NCBI RefSeq assembly: GCF_051020765.1
Contig: NW_027469227.1
Coordinates: forward strand, 248,001 to 312,000
Direction: 5' to 3'
From: Lasioglossum baleicum
Taxonomy: Eukaryota > Arthropoda > Insecta > Hymenoptera > Halictidae
Length of the DNA: 64,000 bases
Of the stretch, positions 28,401 through 45,500 are shown piece after piece (the stretch's first letter is position 1; each line of letters opens with the position of its first letter). Under the pieces are notes generated by a model. It was not told where the DNA came from, ran no database searches, and worked only from the letters and a program-made list of their open reading frames with translations. The position numbers and the translations under genes were made by a program.

Positions 28401-31400
28401 AACGCATAACGCATAACGCATAACGCATAACGCATAACGCATAACGCATAACGCATAACGCATAACGCATAACGCATAACGCATAACGCATAACGCATAA
28501 CGCATAACGCATAACGCATAACGCATAACGCATAACGCATAACGCATAACGTATAACGCATAACGCATAACGCATAACGCATAACGCATAACGCATAACG
28601 CATAACGCATAACGCATAACGCATAACGCATAACGCATAACGCATAACGCATAACGCATAACGCATAACGCATAACGCATAACGCATAACGCATAACGCA
28701 TAACGCATAACGCATAACGCATAACGCATAACGCATAACGCATAACGCATAACGCATAACGCATAACGCATAACGCATAACGCATAACGCATAACGCATA
28801 ACGCATAACGCATAACGCATAACGCATAACGCATAACGCATAACGCATAACGCATAACGCATAACGCATAACGCATAACGCATAACGCATAACGCATAAC
28901 GCATAACGCATAACGCATATCGCATAACGCATAACGTTCAATGAAAAAGTCATAACGCATAACGCATATCGCATAACCCGTAAAGCACAACGCATAACAC
29001 ATAACGCATAACGCATAACACATAACGCATAACGCATAACGCATAACGCATAACGCATAACGCATAACGCATAACGCATAACGCATAACGCATAACGCAT
29101 AACGCATAACGCATAACGCATAACGCATAACGCATAACGCATAACGCATAACGCATAACGCATAACGCATAACGCATAACGCATAACGCATAACGCATAA
29201 CGCATAACGCATAACGCATAACGCATAACGCATAACGCATAACGCATAACGCATAACGCATAACGCATAACGCATAACGCATAACGCATAACGCATAACG
29301 CATAACGCATAACGCATAACGCATAACGCATGACGCATAACGCAGAACGCATAACGCATAACGCATGACGCATAACGCATAACGCATAACGCATAACGCA
29401 TAACGCATAACGCATAACGCATAACGCATAACGCATAACGCATAACGCATAACGCATAACGCATAACGCATAACGCATAACGCATAACGCATAACGCATA
29501 ACGAATAACGCATATCGCATAACGCATAACGCTTAACGCATAACGCATAACGCATAACGCATAACGCATAACGCATAACGCATAACGCATAACGCATAAC
29601 GCATAACGCATAACGCATAACGCATAACGCATAACGCATAACGCATAACGCATAACGCATAACGCATAACGCATAACGCATAACGCATAACGCATAACGC
29701 ATAACGCATAACGCATAACGCATAACGCATAACGCATAACGCATAACGCATAACGCATAACGCATAACGCATAACGCATAACGCATAACGCATAACGCAT
29801 AACGCATAACGCATAACGCATAACGCATAACGCATAACGCATAACGCATAACGCATAACGCATTACGCATAACGCATAACGCATAACGGATAACGCATAA
29901 TGCATAACGCATAACGCTTAACGCATGACGCGTATCGCATAACGCATAACGCATAACGCATAACGCATAACGCATAACGCATAACGCATAACGCATAACG
30001 CATAACGCATAACGCATAACGCATAACGCATAACGCATAACGCATAACGCATAACGCATAACGCATAACGCGTAACGCATAACGCGTAACGCAAAACGCA
30101 TAACGCATAACGCATAACGCGTAACGCGTAACGCATAACGCATAACGCATAACGCATAACGCATAACGCATAACGCATAACGCATAACGCATAACGCATA
30201 ACGCATAACGCATAACGCATAACGCATAACGCATAACGCATAACGCTTAACGCATGACGCGTATCGCATAACGCATAACGCATAACGCATAACGCATAAC
30301 GCATAACGCATAACGCATAACGCATAACGCATAACGCATAACGCATAACGCATAACGCATAACGCATAACGCATAACGCATAACGCATAACGCATAACGC
30401 ATAACGCGTAACGCATAACGCGTAACGCAAAACGCATAACGCATAACGCATAACGCGTAACGCGTAACGCATAACGCATAACGCATAACGCATAACGCAT
30501 AACGCATAACGCATAACGCATAACGCATAACGCATAACGCATAACGCATAACGCATAATGCATAACGCATAACGCTTAACGCATGACGCGTATCGCATAA
30601 CGCATAACGCATAACGCATAACGCATAACGCATAACGCACAACGCATAACGCATAACGCATATCGCATAACGTATAACGCTTAACGCATAACGCATAACG
30701 CGTAACGCGTAACGCATAACGCGGAACGCAAAACGCATAACGCATAACGCATAACGCGTAACGCGTAACGCATAACGCATAACGCATAACGCATAACGCA
30801 TAACGCATAACGCATAACGCATAACGCATAACGCATAACGCATAACGCATAACGCATAACGCATAACGCATAACGCATAACGCATAACGCATATCGCATA
30901 ACGCATAACGTTCAATGAAAAAGTCATAACGCATAACGCATATCGCATAACCCGTAAAGCACAACGCATAACACATAACGCATAACGCATAACACATAAC
31001 GCATAACGCATAACGCATAACGCATAACGCATAACGCATAACGCATAACGCATAACGCATAACGCATAACGCATAACGCATAACGCATAACGCATAACGC
31101 ATAACGCATAACGCATAACGCATAACGCATAACGCATAACGCATAACGCATAACGCATAACGCATAACGCATAACGCATAACGCATAACGCATAACGCAT
31201 AACGCATAACGCATAACGCATAACGCATAACGCATAACGCATAACGCATAACGCATAACGCATAACGCATAACGCATAACGCATAACGCATAACGCATAA
31301 CGCATAACGCATAACGCATAACGCATAACGCATAACGCATAACGCATAACGCATAACGCATAACGCATAACGCATAACGCATAACGCATAACGCATAACG

Positions 31401-32580
31401 CATAACGCATAACGCATAACGCATAACGCATAACGCATAACGCATAACGCATAACGCATAACGCATAACGCATAACGCATAACGCATAACGCATAACGCA
31501 TAACGCATAACGCATAACGCATAACGCATAACGCATAACGCATAACGCATAACGCATAACGCATAACGCATAACGCATAACGCATAACGCATAACGCATA
31601 ACGCATAACGCATAACGCATAACGCATAACGCATAACGCATAACGCATAGCGCATAACGCATAACGCATAACGCATAACGCATAACGCATAACGCATAAC
31701 GCATAACGCATAACGCATAACGCATAACGCATAACGCATAACGCATAACGCATAACGCATAACGCATAACGCATAACGCATAACGCATAACGCATAACGC
31801 ATAACGCATAACGCATAACGCATAACGCATAACGCATAACGCATAACGCATAACGCATAACGCATAACGCATAACGCATAACGCATAACGCATAACGCAT
31901 AACGCATAACGCATAACGCATAACGCATAACGCATAACGCATAACGCATAACGCATAACGCGTAACGCATAACGCGTAACGCAAAACGCATAACGCATAA
32001 CGCATAACGCGTAACGCGTAACGCATAACGCATAACGCATAACGCATAACGCATAACGCATAACGCATAACGCATAACGCATAACGCATAACGCATAACG
32101 CATAACGCATAACGCATAACGCATAATGCATAACGCATAACGCTTAACGCATGACGCGTATCGCATAACGCATAACGCATAACGCATAACGCATAACGCA
32201 TAACGCACAACGCATAACGCATAACGCATATCGCATAACGTATAACGCTTAACGCATAACGCATAACGCGTAACGCGTAACGCATAACGCGTAACGCAAA
32301 ACGCATAACGCATAACGCATAACGCGTAACGCATAACGCATAACGCATAACGCATAACGCATAACGCATAACGCATAACGCATAACGCATAACGCATAAC
32401 GCATAACGCATAACGCATAACGCATAACGCATAACGCATAACGCATAACGCATAACGCATAACGCATAACGCATATCGCATAACGCATAACGTTCAATGA
32501 AAAAGTCATAACGCATAACGCATATCGCATAACCCGTAAAGCACAACGCATAACACATAACGCATAACGCATAACACATA

Positions 32581-35500
32581 ACGCATAACGCATAACGCAT
32601 AACGCATAACGCATAACGCATAACGCATAACGCATAACGCATAACGCATAACGCATAACGCATAACGCATAACGCATAACGCATAACGCATAACGCATAA
32701 CGCATAACGCATAACGCATAACGCATAACGCATAACGCATAACGCATAACGCATAACGCATAACGCATAACGCATAACGCATAACGCATAACGCATAACG
32801 CATAACGCATAACGCATAACGCATAACGCATAACGCATAACGCATAACGCATAACGCATAACGCATAACGCATAACGCATAACGCATAACGCATAACGCA
32901 TAACGCATAACGCATAACGCATAACGCATAACGCATAACGCATAACGCATAACGCATAACGCATAACGCATAACGCATAACGCATAACGCATAACGCATA
33001 ACGCATAACGCATAACGCATAACGCATAACGCATAACGCATAACGCATAACGCATAACGCATAACGCATAACGCATAACGCATAACGCATAACGCATAAC
33101 GCATAACGCATAACGCATAACGCATAACGCATAACGCATAACGCATAACGCATAACGCATAACGCATAACGCATAACGCATAACGCATAACGCATAACGC
33201 ATAACGCATAACGCATAACGCATAACGCATAACGCATAACGCATAACGCATAACGCATAACGCATAACGCATAACGCATAACGCATAACGCATAACGCAT
33301 AACGCATAACGCATAACGCATAACGCATAACGCATAACGCATAACGCATAACGCATAACGCATAACGCATAACGCATAACGCATAACGCATAACGCATAA
33401 CGCATAACGCATAACGCATAACGCATAACGCATAACGCATAACGCATAACGCATAACGCATAACGCATAACGCATAACGCATAACGCATAACGCATAACG
33501 CATAACGCATAACGCATAACGCATAACGCATAACGCATAACGCATAACGCATAACGCATAACGCATAACGCATAACGCATAACGCATAACGCATAACGCA
33601 TAACGCATAACGCATAACGCATAACGCATAACGCATAACGCATAACGCATAACGCATAACGCATAACGCATAACGCATAACGCATAACGCATAACGCATA
33701 ACGCATAACGCATAACGCATAACGCATAACGCATAACGCATAACGCATAACGCATAACGCATAACGCATAACGCATAACGCATAACGCATAACGCATAAC
33801 GCATAACGCATAACGCATAACGCATAACGCATAACGCATAACGCATAACGCATAACGCATAACGCATAACGCATAACGCATAACGCATAACGCATAACGC
33901 ATAACGCATAACGCATAACGCATAACGCATAACGCATAACGCATAACGCATAACGCATAACGCATAACGCATAACGCATAACGCATAACGCATAACGCAT
34001 AACGCATAACGCATAACGCATAACGCATAACGCATAACGCATAACGCATAACGCATAACGCATAACGCATAACGCATAACGCATAACGCATAACGCATAA
34101 CGCATAACGCATAACGCATAACGCATAACGCATAACGCATAACGCATAACGCATAACGCATAACGCATAACGCATAACGCATAACGCATAACGCATAACG
34201 CATAACGCATAACGCATAACGCATAACGCATAACGCATAACGCATAACGCATAACGCATAACGCATAACGCATAACGCATAACGCATAACGCATAACGCA
34301 TAACGCATAACGCATAACGCATAACGCATAACGCATAACGCATAACGCATAACGCATAACGCATAACGCATAACGCATAACGCATAACGCATAACGCATA
34401 ACGCATAACGCATAACGCATAACGCATAACGCATAACGCATAACGCATAACGCATAACGCATAACGCATAACGCATAACGCATAACGCATAACGCATAAC
34501 GCATAACGCATAACGCATAACGCATAACGCATAACGCATAACGCATAACGCATAACGCATAACGCATAACGCATAACGCATAACGCATAACGCATAACGC
34601 ATAACGCATAACGCATAACGCATAACGCATAACGCATAACGCATAACGCATAACGCATAACGCATAACGCATAACGCATAACGCATAACGCATAACGCAT
34701 AACGCATAACGCATAACGCATAACGCATAACGCATAACGCATAACGCATAACGCATAACGCATAACGCATAACGCATAACGCATAACGCATAACGCATAA
34801 CGCATAACGCATAACGCATAACGCATAACGCATAACGCATAACGCATAACGCATAACGCATAACGCATAACGCATAACGCATAACGCATAACGCATAACG
34901 CATAACGCATAACGCATAACGCATAACGCATAACGCATAACGCATAACGCATAACGCATAACGCATAACGCATAACGCATAACGCATAACGCATAACGCA
35001 TAACGCATAACGCATAACGCATAACGCATAACGCATAACGCATAACGCATAACGCATAACGCATAACGCATAACGCATAACGCATAACGCATAACGCATA
35101 ACGCATAACGCATAACGCATAACGCATAACGCATAACGCATAACGCATAACGCATAACGCATAACGCATAACGCATAACGCATAACGCATAACGCATAAC
35201 GCATAACGCATAACGCATAACGCATAACGCATAACGCATAACGCATAACGCATAACGCATAACGCATAACGCATAACGCATAACGCATAACGCATAACGC
35301 ATAACGCATAACGCATAACGCATAACGCATAACGCATAACGCATAACGCATAACGCATAACGCATAACGCATAACGCATAACGCATAACGCATAACGCAT
35401 AACGCATAACGCATAACGCATAACGCATAACGCATAACGCATAACGCATAACGCATAACGCATAACGCATAACGCATAACGCATAACGCATAACGCATAA

Positions 35501-35744
35501 CGCATAACGCATAACGCATAACGCATAACGCATAACGCATAACGCATAACGCATAACGCATAACGCATAACGCATAACGCATAACGCATAACGCATAACG
35601 CATAACGCATAACGCATAACGCATAACGCATAACGCATAACGCATAACGCATAACGCATAACGCATAACGCATAACGCATAACGCATAACGCATAACGCA
35701 TAACGCATAACGCATAACGCATAACGCATAACGCATAACGCATA
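32581..35744. repeat. Longest perfect heptamer run, 452 units
   Basis: 3,164 bp with no substitution or indel that I could find, bounded by an ACACATA unit on the left and the A block starting ACGTTCA at 35745 on the right. Such purity implies very recent expansion or homogenisation, or an assembly consensus effect. Confidence 0.85.
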
Positions 35745-37914
35745 ACGTTCAATGAAAAAGTCATAACGCATAACGCATATCGCATAACCCGTAAAGCACA
35801 ACGCATAACACATAACGCATAACGCATCACACATAACACATAACGCATAACGCATAACGCATAACGCATAACACATAACGCATAACGCATATCGCATAAC
35901 GTATAACGCTTAACGCATAACGCATAACGCGTAACGCGTAACGCATAACGCCTAACGCATAACGCATAACGCATAACGCATAACGCATAACGCATAACGC
36001 ATAACGCATAACGCATAACGCATAACGCATAACGCATAACGCATAACGCATAACGAATAACGCATATCGCATAACGCATAACGCTTAACGCATAACGCAT
36101 AACGCATAACGCATAACGCATAACGCATAACGCATAACGCATAACGCATAACGCTTAACGAATAACGCATAACGCATAACGCATAACGCATAACGCATAA
36201 CGCATAACGCATAACGCATAACGCATAACGCATAACGCATAACGCATAACGCATAACGCATAACGCATAACGCATAACGCATAACGCATAACGCATAACG
36301 CATAACGCATAACGCATAACGCATAACGCATAACGCATAACGCATAACGCATAACGCATAACGCATAACGCATAACGCATAACGCATAACGCATAACGCA
36401 TAACGCATAACGCATAACGCATAACGCATAACGCATAGCGCATAACGCATAACGCATAACGCATAACGCATAACGCATAACGCATAACGCATAACGCATA
36501 ACGCATAACGCATAACGCATAACGCATAACGCATAACGCATAACGCATAACGCATAACGAATAACGCATATCGCATAACGCATAACGCTTAACGCATAAC
36601 GCATAACGCATAACGCATAACGCATAACGCATAACGCATAACGCATAACGCATAACGCTTAACGAATAACGCATAACGCATAACGCATAACGCATAACGC
36701 ATAACGCATAACGCATAACGCATAACGCATAACGCATAACGCATAACGCATAACGCATAACGCATAACGCATAACGCATAACGCATAACGCATAACGCAT
36801 AACGCATAACGCATAACGCATAACGCATAACGCATAACGCATAACGCATAACGCATAACGCATAACGCATAACGCATAACGCATAACGCATAACGCATAA
36901 CGCATAACGCATAACGCATAACGCATAACGCATAACGCATAACGCATAACGCATAACGCATAACGCATAACGCATAACGCATAACGCATAACGCATAACG
37001 CATAACGCATAACGCATAACGCATAACGCATAACGCATAACGCATAACGCATAACGCATAACGCATAACGCATAACGCATAACGCATAACGCATAACGCA
37101 TAACGCATAACGCATAACGCATAACGCATAACGCATAACGCATAACGCATAACGCATAACGCATAACGCATAACGCATAACGCATAACGCGTAACGCGTA
37201 ACGCATAACGCATAACGCATAACGCATAACGCATAACGCATAACGCATAACGCATAACGCATAACACATAACGCATAACGCATATCGCATAACGTATAAC
37301 GCTTAACGCATAACGCATAACGCGTAACGCGTAACGCATAACGCCTAACGCATAACGCATAACGCATAACGCATAACGCATAACGCATAACGCATAACGC
37401 ATAACGCATAACGCATAACGCATAACGCATAACGCATAACGCATAACGCATAACGCATAACGCATAACGCATAACGCATAACGCATAACGCATAACGCAT
37501 AACGCATAACGCATAACGCATAACGCATAACGCATAACGCATAACGCATAACGCATAACGCATAACGCATAACGCATAACGCATAACGCATAACGCATAA
37601 CGCATAACGCATAACGCGTAACGCATAACGCATAACGCATAACGCATAACGCATAACGCATAAAGCATAACGCATAAAGCATAACGCATAACGCATAACG
37701 CATAACGCATAACGCATAACGCATAACGCATAACGCATAACGCATAACGCATAACGCATAACGCATAACGCATAACGCATAACGCATAACGCATAACGCA
37801 TAACGCATAACGCATAACGCATAACGCATAACGCATAACGCATAACGCATAACGCATAACGCATAACGCATAACGCATAACGCATAACGCATAACGCTTA
37901 ACGAATAACGCATA

Positions 37915-38005
37915 ACGCATGACACATTACTCATAACGCATTACGCATAACGCTTAACGAATAACGCATAACGCATGACACATTACTCATAACGCATTAC
38001 GCATA
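37915..38005. repeat. C doublet 2
   Basis: C blocks at 37921 and 37977, with the same 56-bp spacing and the same linker units as doublet 1. Two AAGCATA-containing units lie about 240 bp upstream (37672 and 37679 region), as also before doublet 4. Confidence 0.8.
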
Positions 38006-39433
38006 ACGCATAACGCATAACGCATAACGGATAACGCATAATGCATAACGCATAACGCATAACGCATAACGCATAACGCATAACGCATAACGCATAACGC
38101 ATAACGCATAACGCATAACGCATAACGCATAACGCATAACGCATAACGCATAACGCATAACGCATAACGCATAACGCATAACGCATAACGCATAACGCAT
38201 AACGCATAACGCGTAACGCGTAACGCATAACGCATAACGCATAACGCATAACGCATAACGCATAACGCATAACGGATAACGCATAATGCATAACGCATAA
38301 CGCATAACGCATAACGCATAACGCATAACGCATAACGCATAACGCATAACGCATAACGCATAACGCATAACGCATAACGCATAACGCATAACGCATAACG
38401 CATAACGCATAACGCATAACGCATAACGCATAACGCATAACGCATAACGCATAACGCATAACGCATAACGCATAACGCATAACGCGTAACGCGTAACGCA
38501 TAACGCATAACGCATAACGCATAACGCATAACGCATAACGCATAACGCATAACGCATAACGCATAACGCATAACGCATAACGCATAACGCATAACGCATA
38601 ACGCATAACGCGTAACGCATAACGCATAACGCATAACGCATTACGCATAACGCATAACGCATGACGGATAACGCATAACGCATAACGCATAACGCATAAC
38701 GCATAACGCATAACGCATAACGCGTAACGCATAACGCATAACGCATAACGCATTACGCATAACGCATAACGCATGACGGATAACGCATAATGCATAACGC
38801 ATAACGCTTAACGCATGACGCATATCGCATAACGCATAACGCATAACGCATAACGCATAACGCATAACGCATAACGCATAACGCATAACGCTTAACGCAT
38901 GACGCATATCGCATAACGCATAACGCATAACGCATAACGCATAACGCATAACGCATAACGCATAACGCATAACGCATAACGCATAACGCATAACGCATAA
39001 CGCATAACGCATAACGCATAACGCATAACGCATAACGCATAACGCATAACGCATAACGCATAACGCATAACGCATAACGCATAACGCATAACGCATAACG
39101 CATAACGCATAACGCATAACGCATAACGCATAACGCATAACGCATAACGCATAACGCATAACGCATAACGCATAACGCATAACGCATAACGCATAACGCA
39201 TAACGCATAACGCATAACGCATAACGCATAACGCATAACGCATAACGCATAACGCATAACGCATAACGCATAACGCATAACGCATAACGCATAACGCATA
39301 ACGCATAACGCATAACGCATAACGCATAACGCATAACGCATAACGCATAACGCATAACGCATAACGCATAACGCATAACGCATAACGCATAACGCATAAC
39401 GCATAACGCTTAACGAATAACGCATAACGCATA

Positions 39434-39524
39434 ACGCATGACACATTACTCATAACGCATTACGCATAACGCTTAACGAATAACGCATAACGCATGACAC
39501 ATTACTCATAACGCATTACGCATA
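39434..39524. repeat. C doublet 3
   Basis: C blocks at 39440 and 39496. The segment that follows (E block, then single C blocks at 40161 and 41708) has the same order as the one after doublet 1. Confidence 0.8.
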
Positions 39525-42500
39525 ACGCATAACGCATAACGGATAACGCATAATGCATAACGCATAACGCTTAACGCATGACGCGTATCGCATAACGCAT
39601 AACGCATAACGCATAACGCATAACGCATAACGCATAACGCATAACGCATAACGCATAACGCATAACGCATAACGCATAACGCATAACGCATAACGCATAA
39701 CGCATAACGCATAACGCATAACGCATAACGCATAACGCGTAACGCATAACGCGTAACGCAAAACGCATAACGCATAACGCATAACGCGTAACGCGTAACG
39801 CATAACGCATAACGCATAACGCATAACGCATAACGCATAACGCATAACGCATAACGCATAACGCATAACGCATAACGCATAACGCATAACGCATAACGCA
39901 TAACGCATAACGCATAACGCATAACGCATAACGCATAACGCGTAACGCATAACGCATAACGCATAACGCATTACGCATAACGCATAACGCATAACGGATA
40001 ACGCATAATGCATAACGCATAACGCTTAACGCATGACGCATATCGCATAACGCATAACGCATAACGCATAACGCATACCGCATAACGCATAACGCATAAC
40101 GCATAACGCATAACGCGTAACGCATAACGCATAACGCATAACGCATAACGCATAACGCATGACACATTACTCATAACGCATTACGCATAACGCATAACGC
40201 ATAACGGATAACGCATAATGCATAACGCATAACGCTTAACGCATGACGCGTATCGCATAACGCATAACGCATAACGCATAACGCATAACGCATAACGCAT
40301 AACGCATAACGCATAACGCATAACGCATAACGCATAACGCATAACGCATAACGCATAACGCGTAACGCATAACGCGTAACGCAAAACGCATAACGCATAA
40401 CGCATAACGCGTAACGCGTAACGCATAACGCATAACGCGTAACGCGTAACGCATAACGCATAACGCATAACGCATAACGCATAACGCATAACGCATAACG
40501 CATAACGCATAACGCATAACGCATAACGCATAACGCATAACGCATAACGCATAACGCATAACGCGTAACGCATAACGCATAACGCATAACGCATTACGCA
40601 TAACGCATAACGCATAACGGATAACGCATAATGCATAACGCATAACGCTTAACGCATGACGCATATCGCATAACGCATAACGCATAACGCATAACGCATA
40701 ACGCATAACGCATAACGCATAACGCATAACGCATAACGCATAACGCATAACGCATAACGCATAACGCATAACGCATAACGCATAACGCATAACGCATAAC
40801 GCATAACGCATAACGCATAACGCATAACGCATAACGCATAACGCATAACGCATAACGCATAACGCATAACGCATAACGCATAACGCATAACGCATAACGC
40901 ATAACGCATAACGCATAACGCATAACGCATAACGCATAACGGATAACGCATAACGCATAACGCATAACGCATAACGCATAACGCATAACGCATAACGCAT
41001 AACGCATATCGCATAACGCATAACGTTCAATGAAAAAGTCATAACGCATAACGCATATCGCATAACCCGTAAAGCACAACGCATAACACATAACGCATAA
41101 CGCATAACACATAACGCATAACGCATAACGCATAACGCATAACGCATAACGCATAACGCATAACGCATAACGCATAACGCATAACGCATAACGCATAACG
41201 CATAACGCATAACGCATAACGCATAACGCATAACGCATAACGCATAACGCATAACGCATAACGCATAACGCATAACGCATAACGCATAACGCATAACGCA
41301 TAACGCATAACGCATAACGCATAACGCATAACGCATAACGCATAACGCATAACGCATAACGCATAACGCATAACGCATAACGCATAACGCATAACGCATA
41401 ACGCATAACGCATAACGCATAACGCATAACGCATAACGCATAACGCATAACGCATAACGCATAACGCATAACGCATAACGCATAACGCATAACGCATAAC
41501 GCATAACGCATAACGCATAACGCATAACGCATAACGGATAACGCATAATGCATAACGCATAACGCATAACGCTTAACGCATGACGCATATCGCATAACGC
41601 ATAACGCATAACGCATAACGCATACCGCATAACGCATAACGCATAACGCATAACGCATAACGCGTAACGCATAACGCATAACGCATAACGCATAACGCAT
41701 AACGCATGACACATTACTCATAACGCATTACGCATAACGCATAACGCATAACGGATAACGCATAATGCATAACGCATAACGCTTAACGCATGACGCGTAT
41801 CGCATAACGCATAACGCATAACGCATAACGCATAACGCATAACGCATAACGCATAACGCATAACGCATAACGCATAACGCATAACGCATAACGCATAACG
41901 CATAACGCGTAACGCATAACGCGTAACGCAAAACGCATAACGCATAACGCATAACGCGTAACGCGTAACGCATAACGCATAACGCCTAACGCATAACGCA
42001 TAACGCATAACGCATAACGCATAACGCATAACGCATAACGCATAACGCATAACGCATAACGCATAACGCATAACGCGTAACGCATAACGCATAACGCATA
42101 ACGCATTACGCATAACGCATAACGCATAACGGATAACGCATAATGCATAACGCATAACGCTTAACGCATGACGCATATCGCATAACGCATAACGCATAAC
42201 GCATAACGCATAACGCATAACGCATAACGCATAACGCATAACGCATAACGCATAACGCATAACGCATAACGCATAACGCATAACGCATAACGCATAACGC
42301 ATAACGCATAACGCATAACGCATAACGCATAACGCATAACGCATAACGCATAACGCATAACGCATAACGCATAACGCATAACGCATAACGCATAACGCAT
42401 AACGCATAACGCATAACGCATAACGCATAACGCATAACGCATAACGCATAACGCATAACGCATAACGCATAACGCATAACGCATAACGGATAACGCATAA

Positions 42501-45500
42501 CGCATAACGCATAACGCATAACGCATAACGCATAACGCATAACGCATAACGCATATCGCATAACGCATAACGTTCAATGAAAAAGTCATAACGCATAACG
42601 CATATCGCATAACCCGTAAAGCACAACGCATAACACATAACGCATAACGCATAACACATAACGCATAACGCATAACGCATAACGCATAACGCATAACGCA
42701 TAACGCATAACGCATAACGCATAACGCATAACGCATAACGCATAACGCATAACGCATAACGCATAACGCATAACGCATAACGCATAACGCATAACGCATA
42801 ACGCATAACGCATAACGCATAACGCATAACGCATAACGCATAACGCATAACGCATAACGCATAACGCATAACGCATAACGCATAACGCATAACGCATAAC
42901 GCATAACGCATAACGCATAACGCATAACGCATAACGCATAACGCATAACGCATAACGCATAACGCATAACGCATAACGCATAACGCATAACGCATAACGC
43001 ATAACGCATAACGCATAACGCATAACGCATAACGCATAACGCATAACGCATAACGCATAACGCATAACGCATAACGCATAACGCATAACGCATAACGCAT
43101 AACGCATAACGCATAACGCATAACGCATAACGCATAACGCATAACGCATAACGCATAACGCATAACGCATAACGCATAACGCATAACGCATAACGCATAA
43201 CGCATAACGCATAACGCATAACGCATAACGCATAACGCATAACGCATAACGCATAACGCATAACGCATAACGCATAACGCATAACGCATAACGCATAACG
43301 CATAACGCATAACGCATAACGCATAACGCATAACGCATAACGCATAACGCATAACGCATAACGCATAACGCATAACGCATAACGCATAACGCATAACGCA
43401 TAACGCATAACGCATAACGCATATCGCATAACGCATAACGTTCAATGAAAAAGTCATAACGCATAACGCATATCGCATAACCCGTAAAGCACAACGCATA
43501 ACACATAACGCATAACGCATAACACATAACGCATAACGCATAACGCATAACGCATAACGCATAACGCATAACGCATAACGCATAACGCATAACGCATAAC
43601 ACATAACGCATAACGCATATCGCATAACGTATAACGCTTAACGCATAACGCGTAACGCGTAACGCGTAACGCATAACGCATAACGCATAACGCATAACGC
43701 ATAACGCATAACGCATAACGCATAACGCATAACGCATAACGCATAACGCATAACGCATAACGCATAACGCATAACGCATAACGCATAACGCATAACGCAT
43801 AACGCATAACGCATAACGCATAACGCATAACGCATAACGCATAACGCATAACGCATAACGCATAACGCATAACGCATAACGCATAACGCATAACGCATAA
43901 CGCATAACGCATATCGCATAACGCATAACGTTCAATGAAAAAGTCATAACGCATAACGCATATCGCATAACCCGTAAAGCACAACGCATAACACATAACG
44001 CATAACGCATAACACATAACGCATAACGCATAACGCATAACGCATAACGCATAACGCATAACGCATAACGCATAACGCATAACGCATAACACATAACGCA
44101 TAACGCATATCGCATAACGTATAACGCTTAACGCATAACGCGTAACGCGTAACGCGTAACGCATAACGCATAACGCATAACGCATAACGCATAACGCATA
44201 ACGCATAACGCATAACGCATAACGCATAACGCATAACGCATAACGCATAACGCATAACGCATAACGCATAACGCATAACGCATAACGCATAACGCATAAC
44301 GCATAACGCATAACGCATAACGCATAACGCATAACGCATAACGCATAACGCATAACGCATAACGCATAACGCATAACGCATAACGCATAACGCATAACGC
44401 ATAACGCATAACGCATAACGCATAACGCATAACGCATAACGCATAACGCATAACGCATAACGCATAACGCATAACGCATAACGCATAACGCATAACGCAT
44501 AACGCATAACGCATAACGCATAACGCATAACGCATAACGCATAACGCATAACGCATAACGCATGACGCATAACGCATAACGCATAACGCATAACGCATAA
44601 CGCATAACGCATAACGCATAACGCATAACGCATAACGCATAACGCATAACGCATAACGCATAACGCATAACGCATAACGCATAACGCATAACGCATAACG
44701 CATAACGCATAACGCATAACGCATAACGCATAACGCATAACGCATAACGCATAACGCATAACGCATAACGCATAACGCATAACGCATAACGCATAACGCA
44801 TAACGCATAACGCTTAACGAATAACGCATAACGCATGACACATTACTCATAACGCATTACGCATAACGCTTAACGAATAACGCATAACGCATAACGCATA
44901 ACGCATAACGCATAACGCATAACGCATAACGCATAACGCATAACGCATAACGCATAACGCATAACGCATAACGCATAACGCATAACGCATAACGCATAAC
45001 GCATAACGCATAACGCATAACGCATAACGCATAACGCATAACGCATAACGCATAACGCATAACGCATAACGCATAACGCATAACGCATAACGCATAACGC
45101 ATAACGCATAACGCATAACGCATAACGCATAACGTTCAATGAAAAAGTCATAACGCATAACGCATATCGCATAACCCGTAAAGCACAACGCATAACACAT
45201 AACGCATAACGCATCACACATAACACATAACGCATAACGCATAACGCATAACGCATAACACATAACGCATAACGCATATCGCATAACGTATAACGCTTAA
45301 CGCATAACGCATAACGCGTAACGCGTAACGCATAACGCCTAACGCATAACGCATAACGCATAACGCATAACGCATAACGCATAACGCATAACGCATAACG
45401 CATAACGCATAACGCATAACGCATAACGCATAACGCATAACGCATAACGCATAACGCATAACGCATAACGCATAACGCATAACGCATAACGCATAACGCA

